Positions 12,627 to 21,806 of a DNA stretch of 64,000 nt are shown in pieces. Position 1 is the first letter of the stretch. Each line of letters begins with the position of its first letter. A program made the translations under genes and the position numbers. Origin of the DNA: Spirosoma utsteinense (GTDB lineage: Bacteria; Bacteroidota; Bacteroidia; Cytophagales; Spirosomataceae). The stretch is from the NCBI RefSeq assembly GCF_014282275.1, contig NZ_VFIA01000014.1:106740-170739 (forward strand), read 5' to 3'. Under the pieces are notes generated by a model that was not told where the DNA came from, ran no database searches, and saw nothing but the letters and a program-made list of their open reading frames with translations.

Positions 12627-13970
12627 GTGGAGAATTCAAGACGAACCTTTATCAAACAGGCGGCCCTGACAACCGCCGGACTTACAGTTGGTGGATTGGC
12701 CAACGGCATGTCGGCCAAGAGCTACGCCAAAATTATTGGTGCCAACGAGCGGCTCAACCTGGCCATTATTGGCCTGGGCAGGCGGCTGGGTGCCTACTAC
12801 GACCCGATCTCACGCAAAGACAGCAATGTCGAGCTGGTATACCTGTGCGACGTGATGAAAAAACAGCGGGAAGCGGGAGCCAAGAAGTTTTCGAAGTACA
12901 TCACCTATCAACCCAAGCTGGAAAACGACATCCGTAGAGTTATCGCCGACAAGCAGGTCGATGCTATTTTCAACGCCACCCCCGACCACTGGCACGCGCC
13001 GGGCACCTGGCTGGCTGTTCAGGGCGGGAAGCACGTATATGTTGAAAAGCCGTGTAGCCACAACCCCCGCGAAGGTGAAATCCTGGGCGAATGCCAGAAA
13101 AAGTACGGCAAAATTATTCAGATGGGCAACCAGCAGCGTTCAGCACCGGAATCGATCGATATCATCAATCAGATTCATAACGGGGCCATTGGAAAAGCCT
13201 ACAAAGCCGTCGCTTTTTATGCCGCCAGTCGGGGCGAGGTGCCCATTCCGAAGAAAGCGCCCGTCCCCGACGGCCTGGACTGGGTGTTGTTTCAGGGGCC
13301 CGCTCCCCGTGTGCCGTATACCCACGATACCTGGGATTACAACTGGCACTGGTATGGGTGGCAGTATGGCACTGCCGAAAGCGGCAACAACGCTACCCAC
13401 GAACTGGACGTAGCCCGGTGGGCGCTACAGGTCGAGTTTCCAGAGTTTGTATCGGCAGAGGCCGCCAAACGGTCTTTTCCTGAGGATGGATGGGCGGTTT
13501 ACGACACGATGGAAGCCACCTTCCGGTTTCCCGGCAACAAAATCATTCAGTGGGATGGCAAGAGCCGCAATGGACATAAAACCTACGGCAGCGACCGGGG
13601 CACGATCATCTATGGCAGTACCGGTACGGTCTACGTCGACCGGGATGGCTACAAGCTCTATAACCGGGAAGGCAGGGTTGTCAAAGAAAGCAAGGCCGCA
13701 GGCTCCGAAGCGGGTACGGCCCTGGGCGGTGGCGGAGATATGACAACCCTGCATATCGTTAACTTCTTCGATGCCATTCGGGGAAAAGCCAAACAGGCAT
13801 CGCCCATCGAGGAAGGGGCTAAAAGTACGCTGCTCTGTCACCTGGCGAATATCTCCTACCGTACCAACAAATCATTCGAGGTGGACACCAAAAATGGTCA
13901 TATCCGCGATAAGGAGGCCATGAAATTGTGGAGCCGCGAGTATGAGAAAGGCTGGGAGCCGAACATTTGA
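12627..13970 (+). CDS. Gfo/Idh/MocA family oxidoreductase with Tat leader
   Basis: A 447-residue protein starting at GTG 12627, the only start that keeps the complete twin-arginine leader (NSRRTFIKQAALTTAGLTVGG). An N-terminal Rossmann fold (NLAIIGLGRR) is followed by the family's catalytic EKP motif (YVEKPCSHNPREGE) and a C-terminal alpha/beta domain (QGPAPRVPYTHDTWDYNWHW, then NNATHELDVARW). It probably oxidises or reduces a sugar or cyclitol with bound NAD(P) in the periplasm. In Bacteroidota this Tat-exported branch is abundant in carbohydrate loci. It is followed by a strong terminator, so it is likely monocistronic. The substrate is unknown. Confidence 0.92.
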   Translation: MENSRRTFIKQAALTTAGLTVGGLANGMSAKSYAKIIGANERLNLAIIGLGRRLGAYYDPISRKDSNVELVYLCDVMKKQREAGAKKFSKYITYQPKLENDIRRVIADKQVDAIFNATPDHWHAPGTWLAVQGGKHVYVEKPCSHNPREGEILGECQKKYGKIIQMGNQQRSAPESIDIINQIHNGAIGKAYKAVAFYAASRGEVPIPKKAPVPDGLDWVLFQGPAPRVPYTHDTWDYNWHWYGWQYGTAESGNNATHELDVARWALQVEFPEFVSAEAAKRSFPEDGWAVYDTMEATFRFPGNKIIQWDGKSRNGHKTYGSDRGTIIYGSTGTVYVDRDGYKLYNREGRVVKESKAAGSEAGTALGGGGDMTTLHIVNFFDAIRGKAKQASPIEEGAKSTLLCHLANISYRTNKSFEVDTKNGHIRDKEAMKLWSREYEKGWEPNI

Positions 13971-13974
13971 TGGG

Positions 13975-14033
13975 TTGGCCGGGGCAGGTGGAGTCAGACT
14001 AGCTCCGCCTGCCCCGGCCAATACAATCTTTGT
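13975..14033 (+). terminator. Intrinsic terminator after the Gfo/Idh gene
   Basis: A 19-bp stem (13975-13993 with 14003-14021, one G-T wobble) with a 9-nt loop, followed by a moderately T-rich tract. It begins 4 bp after the stop codon. Confidence 0.8.
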
Positions 14034-14170
14034 GATTCTCTTTTTTAAAGATTTCTTCATTCTGCCGGATCGCACCAGCCCGGGCCGTCTGTTTTCGGGT
14101 GCCGCCATTCGTTGCCCGTTGCCAGGTTATTTGAAATTAGTATGGGTGTCGCATTGACATTTAATTTTTA

Positions 14171-14187
14171 AGTGTCAACTTTACACT
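14171..14187. promoter_or_regulatory. Small dyad AGTGT-N7-ACACT upstream of xylose isomerase
   Basis: A short inverted repeat in an AT-rich tract about 95 bp before the xylA start. It could be an operator; no regulator in the window can be tied to it. Confidence 0.3.
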
Positions 14188-14281
14188 CATTACGAATCCT
14201 GATCGGTTCAGGCCGTATGCCGGTGGCTGACGTGTCACGCAAAGCGGCAAACTCTAATCAACAAGTAGAAAACCAGATAGC

Positions 14282-15613
14282 ATGAAAAACATCACATTGG
14301 GCGACCAGGAATACTTTACCGGAATAGGCCCTATTGCTTACGAAGGCATTCAGTCGAAAAACCCCTTAGCGTTTAAATGGTACAATCCTGAACTCATCAT
14401 CAATGGTAAATCGCTACGCGACCATATGCGGTTTGCCATTAGCTACTGGCACTCGTTCACCGGCACGGGGGGCGACCCATTTGGACCCGGCACCCGTGTG
14501 TTCCCCTGGGATTCGAGCAGCGATGCCAACGTACGGGCGAAGGAAAAAATGGACGCAGCCTTTGAGTTCATCACCAAAATTGACGCTCCCTATTACTGTT
14601 TCCACGATATCGACCTGGTCGACGAAGGGGACTCGGCCAGTGAGTACGAGAAACGCCTGCAAACCATTGTCGAGTACGCCAAGCAGAAACAGCAGGCCAG
14701 CGGGGTAAAATTACTGTGGGGCACCGCCAATGCCTTCTCCAACCCGCGCTACATGAATGGCGCATCGACCAATCCCGACTTTTCGGTGTTGGCCTATGCC
14801 GGCACACAGGTGAAAAACGCACTCGATGCAACCATTGCGCTGGGTGGCGAAAACTACGTGTTCTGGGGCGGTCGTGAAGGCTACATGTCGCTGCTGAATA
14901 CCAACATGAAGCGTGAAGTGGAGCACCTGGCTCAGTTCCTGACCATTGCGCGCGATTATGCCCGCAAGCAGGGATTCACCGGCACGTTCTTCATCGAGCC
15001 CAAGCCGATGGAGCCAACGAAACACCAGTACGACTACGATGCGGCCACCGTTATCGGCTTCCTCCGCCAGTATGGCCTCGACAAAGATTTCCAATTGAAC
15101 ATCGAAGTCAACCACGCGACACTGGCCGGACATACCTTCGATCATGAATTGCAGGTAGCGGCCGATGCGGGTATGCTGGGCAGTATTGACGCCAACCGGG
15201 GCGACAACCAGAATGGCTGGGACACCGACCAGTTCCCCATCAATCTCTATGAACTCACCGAGGCCATGCTGGTCATTCAGCAGGCGGGGGGAATCAAGCC
15301 GGGGGGAATCAATTTCGACGCCAAGGTGCGCCGGAACTCAACCGATTTCGACGATCTGTTCATTGCCCATATCAGCGGTATGGATGCCTTTGCCCGGTCG
15401 TTCATCGTGGCCGACAGGATCCTGAAAGAGTCGGATTACCTGAAGTTCCGAAACGAGCGCTATGCCTCGTTCGACCAGGGTGCGGGGAAAGACTTTGAAC
15501 AGGGTAAACTAACCCTGGAAGACCTGCGCGCCTACACCATGCAAAACGGGGAGCCCCAAATGCGTAGTGGGAAGCAGGAATGGCTGGAAAGCATCATCAA
15601 TCAGTACATGTAG
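14282..15613 (+). CDS. xylA: Xylose isomerase
   Basis: A 443-residue enzyme converting D-xylose to D-xylulose (and glucose to fructose) in the cytoplasm. Full length for the class II family, with no signal peptide. Seen motifs are [20 protein letters not shown], the catalytic His and Asp in [49 protein letters not shown], the metal ligand region [30 protein letters not shown] and the metal site [19 protein letters not shown]. No xylulokinase or xylose transporter lies next to it, so the pathway is split. A terminator follows. Confidence 0.97.
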   Translation: MKNITLGDQEYFTGIGPIAYEGIQSKNPLAFKWYNPELIINGKSLRDHMRFAISYWHSFTGTGGDPFGPGTRVFPWDSSSDANVRAKEKMDAAFEFITKIDAPYYCFHDIDLVDEGDSASEYEKRLQTIVEYAKQKQQASGVKLLWGTANAFSNPRYMNGASTNPDFSVLAYAGTQVKNALDATIALGGENYVFWGGREGYMSLLNTNMKREVEHLAQFLTIARDYARKQGFTGTFFIEPKPMEPTKHQYDYDAATVIGFLRQYGLDKDFQLNIEVNHATLAGHTFDHELQVAADAGMLGSIDANRGDNQNGWDTDQFPINLYELTEAMLVIQQAGGIKPGGINFDAKVRRNSTDFDDLFIAHISGMDAFARSFIVADRILKESDYLKFRNERYASFDQGAGKDFEQGKLTLEDLRAYTMQNGEPQMRSGKQEWLESIINQYM

Positions 15614-15634
15614 GTTTCCTGCCCGGTAATCTAC

Positions 15635-15676
15635 GAAGAGGCCTGTCCGGCATACCGGATGGGCCTTCTCTTTTTT
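15635..15676 (+). terminator. Intrinsic terminator after xylA
   Basis: A 16-position stem (15635-15650 with 15655-15670, one mismatch and wobbles) with loop CATA and a run of six T. Confidence 0.85.
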
Positions 15677-15887
15677 ATGCCCCACCAGTGCGTTCTGGTT
15701 AATACGGAATAGTGGCGAACGGTGAATTAACCGGCTGGCAGCGGCCTGCCGATCCGTGCCGATGGTCAAGGGTCGCAGCAACCGGAAAACCGGGATTCAG
15801 TCAAAACTTATAATGTGATTAGAATCCGACGCTTCCTGTAACAGATGAACTGGACGGACGTTGTTTGTGGAAATAGGCTGACCATGA

Positions 15888-17291
15888 ATGACTAACAGAC
15901 CATCCCGCTACGCACGAGTCCTCGCCTGGCTTGACCAGCACCTGATCCGAAAACTCTACACCGAGCGTGTCCGCCGGACAATCCTGCAAAGTCTCCCGTT
16001 CTGGGTAGCCTCTATACTCACCGGCCTGATGGCGGTAAGTTACGAAGCGTTGTTTGCCTGGGCAGAAAAGACCAGTTTTGCCTGGTTACAGGCGCAGCCG
16101 TTGCTGGCCTTTGGAGTGGTACCGATCGGTTTTTTAGCGTCCTGGCTACTGGTATACAAACTGGCCCCGGCAGCCAGAGGTAGCGGTATTCCGCAGGTAA
16201 TGGCAGGCATCGAACTATCGAACCCGACACAACACGGAAAAACAGCTTACCTGCTGAGTTTGCGGGTGGCTTTTGTCAAGGTATTGAGTAGTGCCCTGCT
16301 GCTTGTCAGCGGGGGCGTCATCGGTCGGGAGGGGCCAACCATTCAGATTTCGGCGGCCATCTTCCGGGCTGTCAACCGCCTTCAGCCCGCAGGCTGGCCG
16401 CAACTATCCCGCCAGATTGCCCTTATTACCGGTGGAGCCGCAGGGCTGGCTGCGGCCTTCAACACCCCCCTGGGCGGTATCGTATTTGTCGTGGAAGAAC
16501 TGACCCAAACCCACATCACTCATTTTCGGACAGCCGTTTTTACAGCTGTCATCATTGCGGGCATGACCGCTCAGGCAATTTTGGGTCCCTACCTGTACCT
16601 GGGATACCCCGTCATTAAGGCCTCCTCGGGCTGGTTTTTGGGCGTTGTGGTCCTGATGGCGCTGGTTTGCGGACTGGCCGGAGCCCTGTTTGCCAGAACC
16701 CTCCTCTGGCTCAACGCCTACCGCCGACGGTTCACCACGGTAGCTACACAGGCGGGCTGGGTGGCGGGTTGCGGAATCGCTATGGCCGCGCTGGCCTATT
16801 GGGTCGGAACCGATGCGGTAGGAACGGGCAAACCCATCATTAACCGGCTCCTGTTTCAGCCCGACGAGCTGGCCCCCTGGTACCTGTTTCCCGTTCGCTA
16901 CGCGGGCATGGCGCTCAGCTACAGCAGTGGCGGGGCGGGGGGCGTGTTTGCCACCTCGCTCAGTGCCGGCGCTATCCTCGGCGACGGGCTGGCGCGGCTG
17001 ACAAACGTAGCCCAGGCCGATCATAATCTCGTGATCATGGTCAGTATGGTTAGTTTTCTGACGGGTGTGGTACGCTCCCCGTTTACGGCGGCTATTCTGG
17101 TGCTGGAAATGACGGATCGGCATTCGGCTATTTTCCAGCTGCTGCTGGGTGGTCTGGTAGCGCAGGGAGCCGCATCGCTGGTAGACCCGGTCTCTTTTTA
17201 TGAGCACCTGAAGGCGGGGTTCATGGCCGAAGCCCTGGGCCAGCCCGGCAGCCCGGCTAAAACCCTCCCCAACCTGTCCACCAGGGAGTGA
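15888..17291 (+). CDS. ClC-family chloride channel/antiporter
   Basis: A 467-residue polytopic inner-membrane protein of ClC length. Three signature motifs are present: GSGIPQV (selectivity filter), GREGPTIQ, whose Glu is the gating or proton-coupling 'external glutamate', and a GGAGGVFATSLSAGAILG segment. The external Glu favours a proton-coupled Cl-/H+ antiporter over a passive channel. No CBS domains are attached. The ATG at 15888 is chosen because a basic N-terminal helix (RYARVLAWLDQHLIRKLY) precedes the first membrane span. The neighbours do not suggest a role; acid tolerance or ion balance is the usual one. Confidence 0.93.
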   Translation: MTNRPSRYARVLAWLDQHLIRKLYTERVRRTILQSLPFWVASILTGLMAVSYEALFAWAEKTSFAWLQAQPLLAFGVVPIGFLASWLLVYKLAPAARGSGIPQVMAGIELSNPTQHGKTAYLLSLRVAFVKVLSSALLLVSGGVIGREGPTIQISAAIFRAVNRLQPAGWPQLSRQIALITGGAAGLAAAFNTPLGGIVFVVEELTQTHITHFRTAVFTAVIIAGMTAQAILGPYLYLGYPVIKASSGWFLGVVVLMALVCGLAGALFARTLLWLNAYRRRFTTVATQAGWVAGCGIAMAALAYWVGTDAVGTGKPIINRLLFQPDELAPWYLFPVRYAGMALSYSSGGAGGVFATSLSAGAILGDGLARLTNVAQADHNLVIMVSMVSFLTGVVRSPFTAAILVLEMTDRHSAIFQLLLGGLVAQGAASLVDPVSFYEHLKAGFMAEALGQPGSPAKTLPNLSTRE

Positions 17292-17318
17292 ACAAACCCA
17301 ATTGTTCAGGGCGCGCTG

Positions 17319-17612
17319 CTATTCGGCAGACGTAACCGGATTGAAGTAGTCGACCCGGGTAAGCGACGCGAAGAGGGCTTTCTTGGAAGGCTGGTCGCCC
17401 GAATCGAAGATCCGGAAAGCCGCCCAGTTTACGTAGGCCATGTTCGTGCCAACTTCCAGATAACCCGCATCGGAAACATGGTCGAGTTTTGGCAAATAGA
17501 GCACGGTGAGGGTAATACTGGGTTGGCCTTTGGGGTAAAATGTCCAGGTGAGCTTCATATCGAACAGAAAAGTACCACAAGGTACAAAACCCAATTGGTT
17601 AGCGTTTGTCAA
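17319..17612 (-). CDS. Small hypothetical protein
   Basis: A possible 97-residue protein 24 bp downstream of the GH140-like gene on the same strand. An internal Met (17558) gives a 79-residue form beginning MKLTWTFYPKGQ, which looks like the more natural start. The codon bias resembles neighbouring genes (G/C in third positions), and there is no stop in the frame, so it may be translated with the glycosidase. No signal peptide or membrane span. I do not recognise the family; it could be the remnant of a larger gene. Confidence 0.4.
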   Translation of the reverse strand: MTNANQLGFVPCGTFLFDMKLTWTFYPKGQPSITLTVLYLPKLDHVSDAGYLEVGTNMAYVNWAAFRIFDSGDQPSKKALFASLTRVDYFNPVTSAE

Positions 17613-17636
17613 ACCCGAAATCGATACCGGTGCCGA

Positions 17637-19025
17637 TCAGGGCATGGGGTACTTTTTGGCCGCGTCGTCCAGCACCAGTACCCAGTCATGGCCATACCCG
17701 CTGTCGGGTGGGGTAAATTGCCGGGGCTGCTGGTTGTCGAAGGTCCCGGCCGCCTTCGTTTTACCCGTTCTCGGATCGAACCAGTTGGCCACCAGTGACT
17801 TACCCGCCACTTTGCCGGGATTTACCGTAAAGGGCCGTCCCGATGACGTATAGACGAATGCATAATCACGGCCCCGCGTCGCCTGAATCCGGTCGGCCGG
17901 GTTGAGGTTATTTTCAACGATCATCGTTTGATCCGGCACCCGGTCGAGCAGGGGACGCGCGGTCATCAGGCGTTTGACGAACATCATTTGATTGGCCCCC
18001 GGCAGTTCGATCGCTTCCGGCCAGAACAGATGTGGCCCGTTCACGGCGGGGCGGCTGCTACTGTACATCTGCCAGATGTCATGGCAGCCGTAGGTATGCC
18101 CGAAAGCGCCGGCAAACAGGTCCAGGTACGCATACTGACGAACATCGAACGCATTAGACGTGCCAAGATCCTTAACATTAAAGCAAACCGGATGGTCTTC
18201 GTAAATGGGCTCGGCGTCCATCGTCGGTTTTGTGGGCTGCCGGTTGTAGGCCGCAGCAATGTTGTCATACACGGGCGTAAACCGGCAATGGCCATTCTGG
18301 TGCATGTTGAAATCGAACCAGCTATCGTCATGGAACCACTTCGACGCGCCCCCATCGGTGCCATTCGGCTGGGGATGGAACGACATCAGCGCTTTGTCAG
18401 GACCGCCCACGCCTTCCTGTACGCCTTCGGCCATAGCCCGCCAGATCGCCAGATCGGTCGAGCCCTCGCGGGGGTTTCGGTCACCGCCCATGATCCAGAT
18501 CAGGTTCTGACGGGTTTTGTACCGGTTGCCCAGGTAACGGCCGTAGGTTCGGGCATTGGCCGGTGTGAAAATTTCCGGGCCGTTACCCCAGGTGCTTTTA
18601 AATATTTTGTCTCCCCAGGTGGGCAACAGCGCTATCTGTATCCCGTATTGAGCCGCTTTGTCGATGATATAATCGACATGGGCAAAGTAGGCTTCGTTGG
18701 GTTTCGCGGGATCGTTGTTCAGCAGGGGCGTTTCGCCATAGGGGTTGGGCTCTTTCAGGCCGTCGAACTCAGCCAGTACTACTGCCTGCACCACCGTGAA
18801 TCCCTGCTCGGCCCGGCGCTTGAGGTATTTGTCGGCCTCTTCCCGGTTGAGTCGATGGAAAAGCTCCCAGGCGGTATCCCCCAGCCAGAAAAACGGAGTT
18901 CCGTCCTGATGGACCAGATACCGTTTGTTTTCTGACACCTTCACGGGGCCATGTGTTGCCGGAGATTGCGCCTGTGCCAGCAGACACAGGGCCATGAGGG
19001 CTCCCAGTAGGACTATTTTTTTCAT
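17637..19025 (-). CDS. GH140-like exported glycoside hydrolase (DUF4038 + C-terminal beta domain)
   Basis: A 462-residue protein with a signal peptide (MKKIVLLGALMALCLLAQAQ). The DUF4038 TIM barrel begins FFWLGDTAWELFHRLNREEA and continues through LLPTWGDK, WIMGGDRNPR and PTMDAEPIYEDHP, where the acidic residues are the likely catalytic ones. A C-terminal beta domain (Collagen_bind_2 type, VANWFDPRTGKTKAAGTF) follows. Family members of this architecture include the apiosidase that attacks rhamnogalacturonan-II side chains (GH140). Exported to the periplasm or surface. Specificity for apiose is inference. It is divergent from the dehydrogenase operon at 19493. Confidence 0.85.
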   Translation of the reverse strand: MKKIVLLGALMALCLLAQAQSPATHGPVKVSENKRYLVHQDGTPFFWLGDTAWELFHRLNREEADKYLKRRAEQGFTVVQAVVLAEFDGLKEPNPYGETPLLNNDPAKPNEAYFAHVDYIIDKAAQYGIQIALLPTWGDKIFKSTWGNGPEIFTPANARTYGRYLGNRYKTRQNLIWIMGGDRNPREGSTDLAIWRAMAEGVQEGVGGPDKALMSFHPQPNGTDGGASKWFHDDSWFDFNMHQNGHCRFTPVYDNIAAAYNRQPTKPTMDAEPIYEDHPVCFNVKDLGTSNAFDVRQYAYLDLFAGAFGHTYGCHDIWQMYSSSRPAVNGPHLFWPEAIELPGANQMMFVKRLMTARPLLDRVPDQTMIVENNLNPADRIQATRGRDYAFVYTSSGRPFTVNPGKVAGKSLVANWFDPRTGKTKAAGTFDNQQPRQFTPPDSGYGHDWVLVLDDAAKKYPMP

Positions 19026-19492
19026 GTGGTGGCTAAACGGGCTTATGTTGGTTCCCGGCTTTCGTTCGTCCCCGGACCAGGTTGCCAGTAATGCCTAAAG
19101 AAAACAGGACACCCCCGTTTACTGATCGTCCAGGCAACACGGGGTCGATACCGTTCTTCTGGAAGCGTTGTCAGAGCGCTTATCGATCGATGTTGGCCCG
19201 GAATACCTGTCTACAATACGATGTTCCTGTCATTCGTTATTAATCAGGCCGCGCCAAACAAATGACCTGTATAGTATCCGCTTCAGCAAACAATGCAGTT
19301 CTATCTCTACCGATTTATTTGGGTATCTACTACCTTTGATGGTAGATCGGCCGACCCATTTTTTGCCTGACGCACCGCCTGCCCCCGGATTTCGCGCTTA
19401 CATGACAGCCGGTTCGGGATCTGATCATCCGTCAAAACACTCAACCGGAAACGGCTTTTACCTTCCGACCCTTATTATCGTTTGACCTTATT
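19026..19492. other. Divergent intergenic region
   Basis: About 470 bp between the GH140-like gene (-) and the dehydrogenase pair (+). It contains TACCTTTG at 19331-19338, a match to the Bacteroidota -7 element TAnnTTTG, but without a well-spaced upstream TTTG. No credible small gene or RNA is seen. Confidence 0.4.
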
Positions 19493-20032
19493 ATGCAAAG
19501 ACGTTCCCTACTAAAAAACCTGGCCCTGACCGTGGGTGGCCTGGTGAGCCTGCCTGCCTGGGCTACTGGCTGGTCGCCCGATTCGCTGGGGGCGGTGTCG
19601 ACCTTAGCGCCTGACGACGAAACGCTATTGGGCGAAATCGTAGAAACATTTATTCCCGAAACGACCACGCCGGGGGCGAAATCGCTTAAAATCCATCAAT
19701 TCGCCATGCGGATGATCCGGGATTGCTACGACCAGACCGCCCAGGCAACCCTGCAACAGGGACTCGCCCTGACGGAAGCAACCGCCGGGCAAACCATCAA
19801 CAAGTCGTTTGGCAGTGGTAACGCGGCAGAACGGATGGCTATCCTGACCAGCCTGAGCGCATCGGCCGATTCGGCGGGTAAAGCGTTTGTCGACCTGATC
19901 AAACGACTGACCATCCAGGGGTACATGAACTCCGAATTTTACCTGGTCAATGTCGAGAAGTTCAATATGGCTCCCGGTTTTTATCACGGCTGCGTGCCGG
20001 TAGCCAAGCTGGCCGTAACGGGCGGCAAATAG
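19493..20032 (+). CDS. Gluconate 2-dehydrogenase subunit 3-like protein (GMC dehydrogenase small subunit)
   Basis: A 179-residue small subunit with a twin-arginine-type leader (MQRRSLLKNLALTVGGLVS). The body contains the family pattern DDETLLGEIVETFIPETTTPGAKSLKIHQF and ends YHGCVPVAKLAVTGG. In this family the small subunit carries the Tat signal and escorts the FAD subunit (encoded 39 bp downstream without its own leader) to the periplasm ('hitch-hiker' export). The neighbouring GMC gene fits this arrangement exactly. Known complexes oxidise gluconate, fructose or the C3 hydroxyl of glucosides. Confidence 0.9.
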   Translation: MQRRSLLKNLALTVGGLVSLPAWATGWSPDSLGAVSTLAPDDETLLGEIVETFIPETTTPGAKSLKIHQFAMRMIRDCYDQTAQATLQQGLALTEATAGQTINKSFGSGNAAERMAILTSLSASADSAGKAFVDLIKRLTIQGYMNSEFYLVNVEKFNMAPGFYHGCVPVAKLAVTGGK

Positions 20033-20071
20033 TGTAGTTCGTTGTTTTTCCTTTCCCTTATTGATGTACTC

Positions 20072-21790
20072 ATGTCTTTTCTCAATATAGATTCTGTTAA
20101 AGAGCGCACCTACGACGCTATCGTTGTTGGTTCCGGTATCAGTGGCGGCTGGGCCGCCAAGGAGTTGACGGGCAAGGGCTTACGAACCCTCGTGCTGGAG
20201 CGTGGCCGGGATGTAAAGCATATCACCGATTACCCGACCACGATGATGCAGCCCTGGGAGTTTGCCCACCTAGGCCAGCTTTCCAAAGAGTACCGGGATG
20301 CCAACCCCGTTGCCAGCCGGTGCTACGCCAATCGGGAAGACGCCACGCATTTTTTTATCAAGGACGCCGAGCATCCCTACGTACAGGAAAAACCCTTCGA
20401 CTGGATTCGGGGCTATCAGGTAGGGGGCAAATCGTTGATGTGGGCCCGGGGCACGCAGCGGTGGTCGGAGTATGACTTCGACGGTCCCGCCCGCGACGGG
20501 TTTGCCGTAGACTGGCCCATCCGGTATGCCGATCTGGCACCCTGGTACAGTTACGTCGAGAAATTTGCGGGAATATCGGGCAACAAAGACGGCATCGCCA
20601 CGCTACCCGATGGCGAATTTCTGCCCCCACACGAGCAATCCTGCGTGGAGAAACACTTCACCGACACTATGGCGAAGCAGTATAACGGCACCCGGCCGGT
20701 CATCATCGGGCGTTGTGCGCACCTGACCAAGCCACAACCTATTCACTACCAGCAGGGCCGTGCACAGTGCCAGAACCGGTCCATCTGTCAGCGGGGATGC
20801 CCCTACGGTGGCTATTTCAGCAGCAACGCATCAACCCTGCCCTGGGCTGCCAAAACGGGCAAGATGTCCCTCCGACCCGACTCGGTGGTGCATTCCATTA
20901 TTTTCGACGAGAAGCTGGGGAAGGCTACCGGCGTTCGGGTTGTCGATGCCCATACAAAGGAAATGACGGAGTATTACGCCAAGATCATCTTCGTCAATGC
21001 CGCCTGCCTCAACACCAACCTGATTCTGCTGAATTCCAAATCGAACCGGTTTCAGAACGGACTTGGCAATGACAATGGCCTGCTGGGTAAATATGTTGCT
21101 TTTCACAACTTCCGCACCACTATTTCGGCTGAGCACGAAGGATTTCAGGATACGACCACCGAAGGCATCCGCCCAAACGGCAGTTACATCCCACGATTCA
21201 GAAACGTTGTCAAACAGGAAACCGACTTTCTGCGCGGCTACGCTGCAGGTTTCGGGTCCAGCCGCGCAACCAGCGTCGATACGTCGGCAATGGGCGAGGA
21301 TTTGAAATCGAGCCTGATGCAGCCCAAATACGGCAACTGGCGCGTGAGTTCGCACATGATGGGCGAAACTATTCCCAAAGAAAGCAATTACGTGGCCCTG
21401 GATTCGGCCCTGACCGATGCCTGGGGTATCCCACAGCTTAAAATTTCGGTGGCTTATGACGATAACGACGAGAAGATGATTGTCGACTTCCACGAGCAGA
21501 TGAGCGAAATGCTTACTGTGGCGGGCTTTAAAAACATTCAGACCCACGATAAGCCCGACAAAGCACCGGGCCTCGACATTCACGAAATGGGTGGTGTCCG
21601 GATGGGTAAAGACCCGAAGACGTCGTTGCTCAACAAGTGGAACCAGCTTCATGCCTGCAAGAACGTGTTCGTTACCGATGGTGCCTGTATGACCTCGACC
21701 TCCACCCAGAACCCGTCGCTGACGTTTATGGCCATCACCGCCCGGGCGGCCGATCATGCCGTGAAAGAACTGCGGAAAGGGCTTCTGTAG
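20072..21790 (+). CDS. GMC-family FAD-dependent dehydrogenase, large subunit
   Basis: Start taken at ATG 20072 (573 residues); an upstream in-frame TTG at 20042 would add ten unlikely residues. The FAD-binding motif is GSGISGGWAAKEL near the N-terminus, and the C-terminal GMC pattern (IHEMGGVRMGKDP, then TSTQNPSLTFMAITARAADH) holds the catalytic His/Asn region. At residues 233-243 the cysteines are arranged C-x5-C-x3-C (QCQNRSICQRGCP), resembling the 3Fe-4S site of FAD glucose dehydrogenases, with one ligand position a Gln. There is no signal peptide, so export probably depends on the subunit upstream. No cytochrome c subunit is nearby. A sugar or glucoside 3-dehydrogenase role is inference. 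Confidence 0.92.
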   Translation: MSFLNIDSVKERTYDAIVVGSGISGGWAAKELTGKGLRTLVLERGRDVKHITDYPTTMMQPWEFAHLGQLSKEYRDANPVASRCYANREDATHFFIKDAEHPYVQEKPFDWIRGYQVGGKSLMWARGTQRWSEYDFDGPARDGFAVDWPIRYADLAPWYSYVEKFAGISGNKDGIATLPDGEFLPPHEQSCVEKHFTDTMAKQYNGTRPVIIGRCAHLTKPQPIHYQQGRAQCQNRSICQRGCPYGGYFSSNASTLPWAAKTGKMSLRPDSVVHSIIFDEKLGKATGVRVVDAHTKEMTEYYAKIIFVNAACLNTNLILLNSKSNRFQNGLGNDNGLLGKYVAFHNFRTTISAEHEGFQDTTTEGIRPNGSYIPRFRNVVKQETDFLRGYAAGFGSSRATSVDTSAMGEDLKSSLMQPKYGNWRVSSHMMGETIPKESNYVALDSALTDAWGIPQLKISVAYDDNDEKMIVDFHEQMSEMLTVAGFKNIQTHDKPDKAPGLDIHEMGGVRMGKDPKTSLLNKWNQLHACKNVFVTDGACMTSTSTQNPSLTFMAITARAADHAVKELRKGLL

Positions 21791-21806
21791 GCAAATCGAT
21801 GGAGCT

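Noticed and set aside
14282..15613. A xylose utilisation operon
   Set aside because: xylA stands alone between two terminators; no xylulokinase or transporter is adjacent.
17928..18935. A 335-codon open frame on the plus strand
   Set aside because: It lies antisense to the GH140-like gene, which has clear motifs and a signal peptide. The frame has no recognisable domain and its composition is that of a shadow of a GC-biased gene.
19168..19485. A possible 105-residue protein upstream of the dehydrogenase pair
   Set aside because: Composition is atypical for this genome (many Ser, Pro and Cys without pattern), and it fills a divergent promoter region.
20831..21757. A 308-codon open frame antisense to the GMC dehydrogenase
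   Set aside because: The plus-strand gene is unmistakable (FAD motif, C-terminal GMC pattern). The antisense frame shows no domain and no sensible start region.
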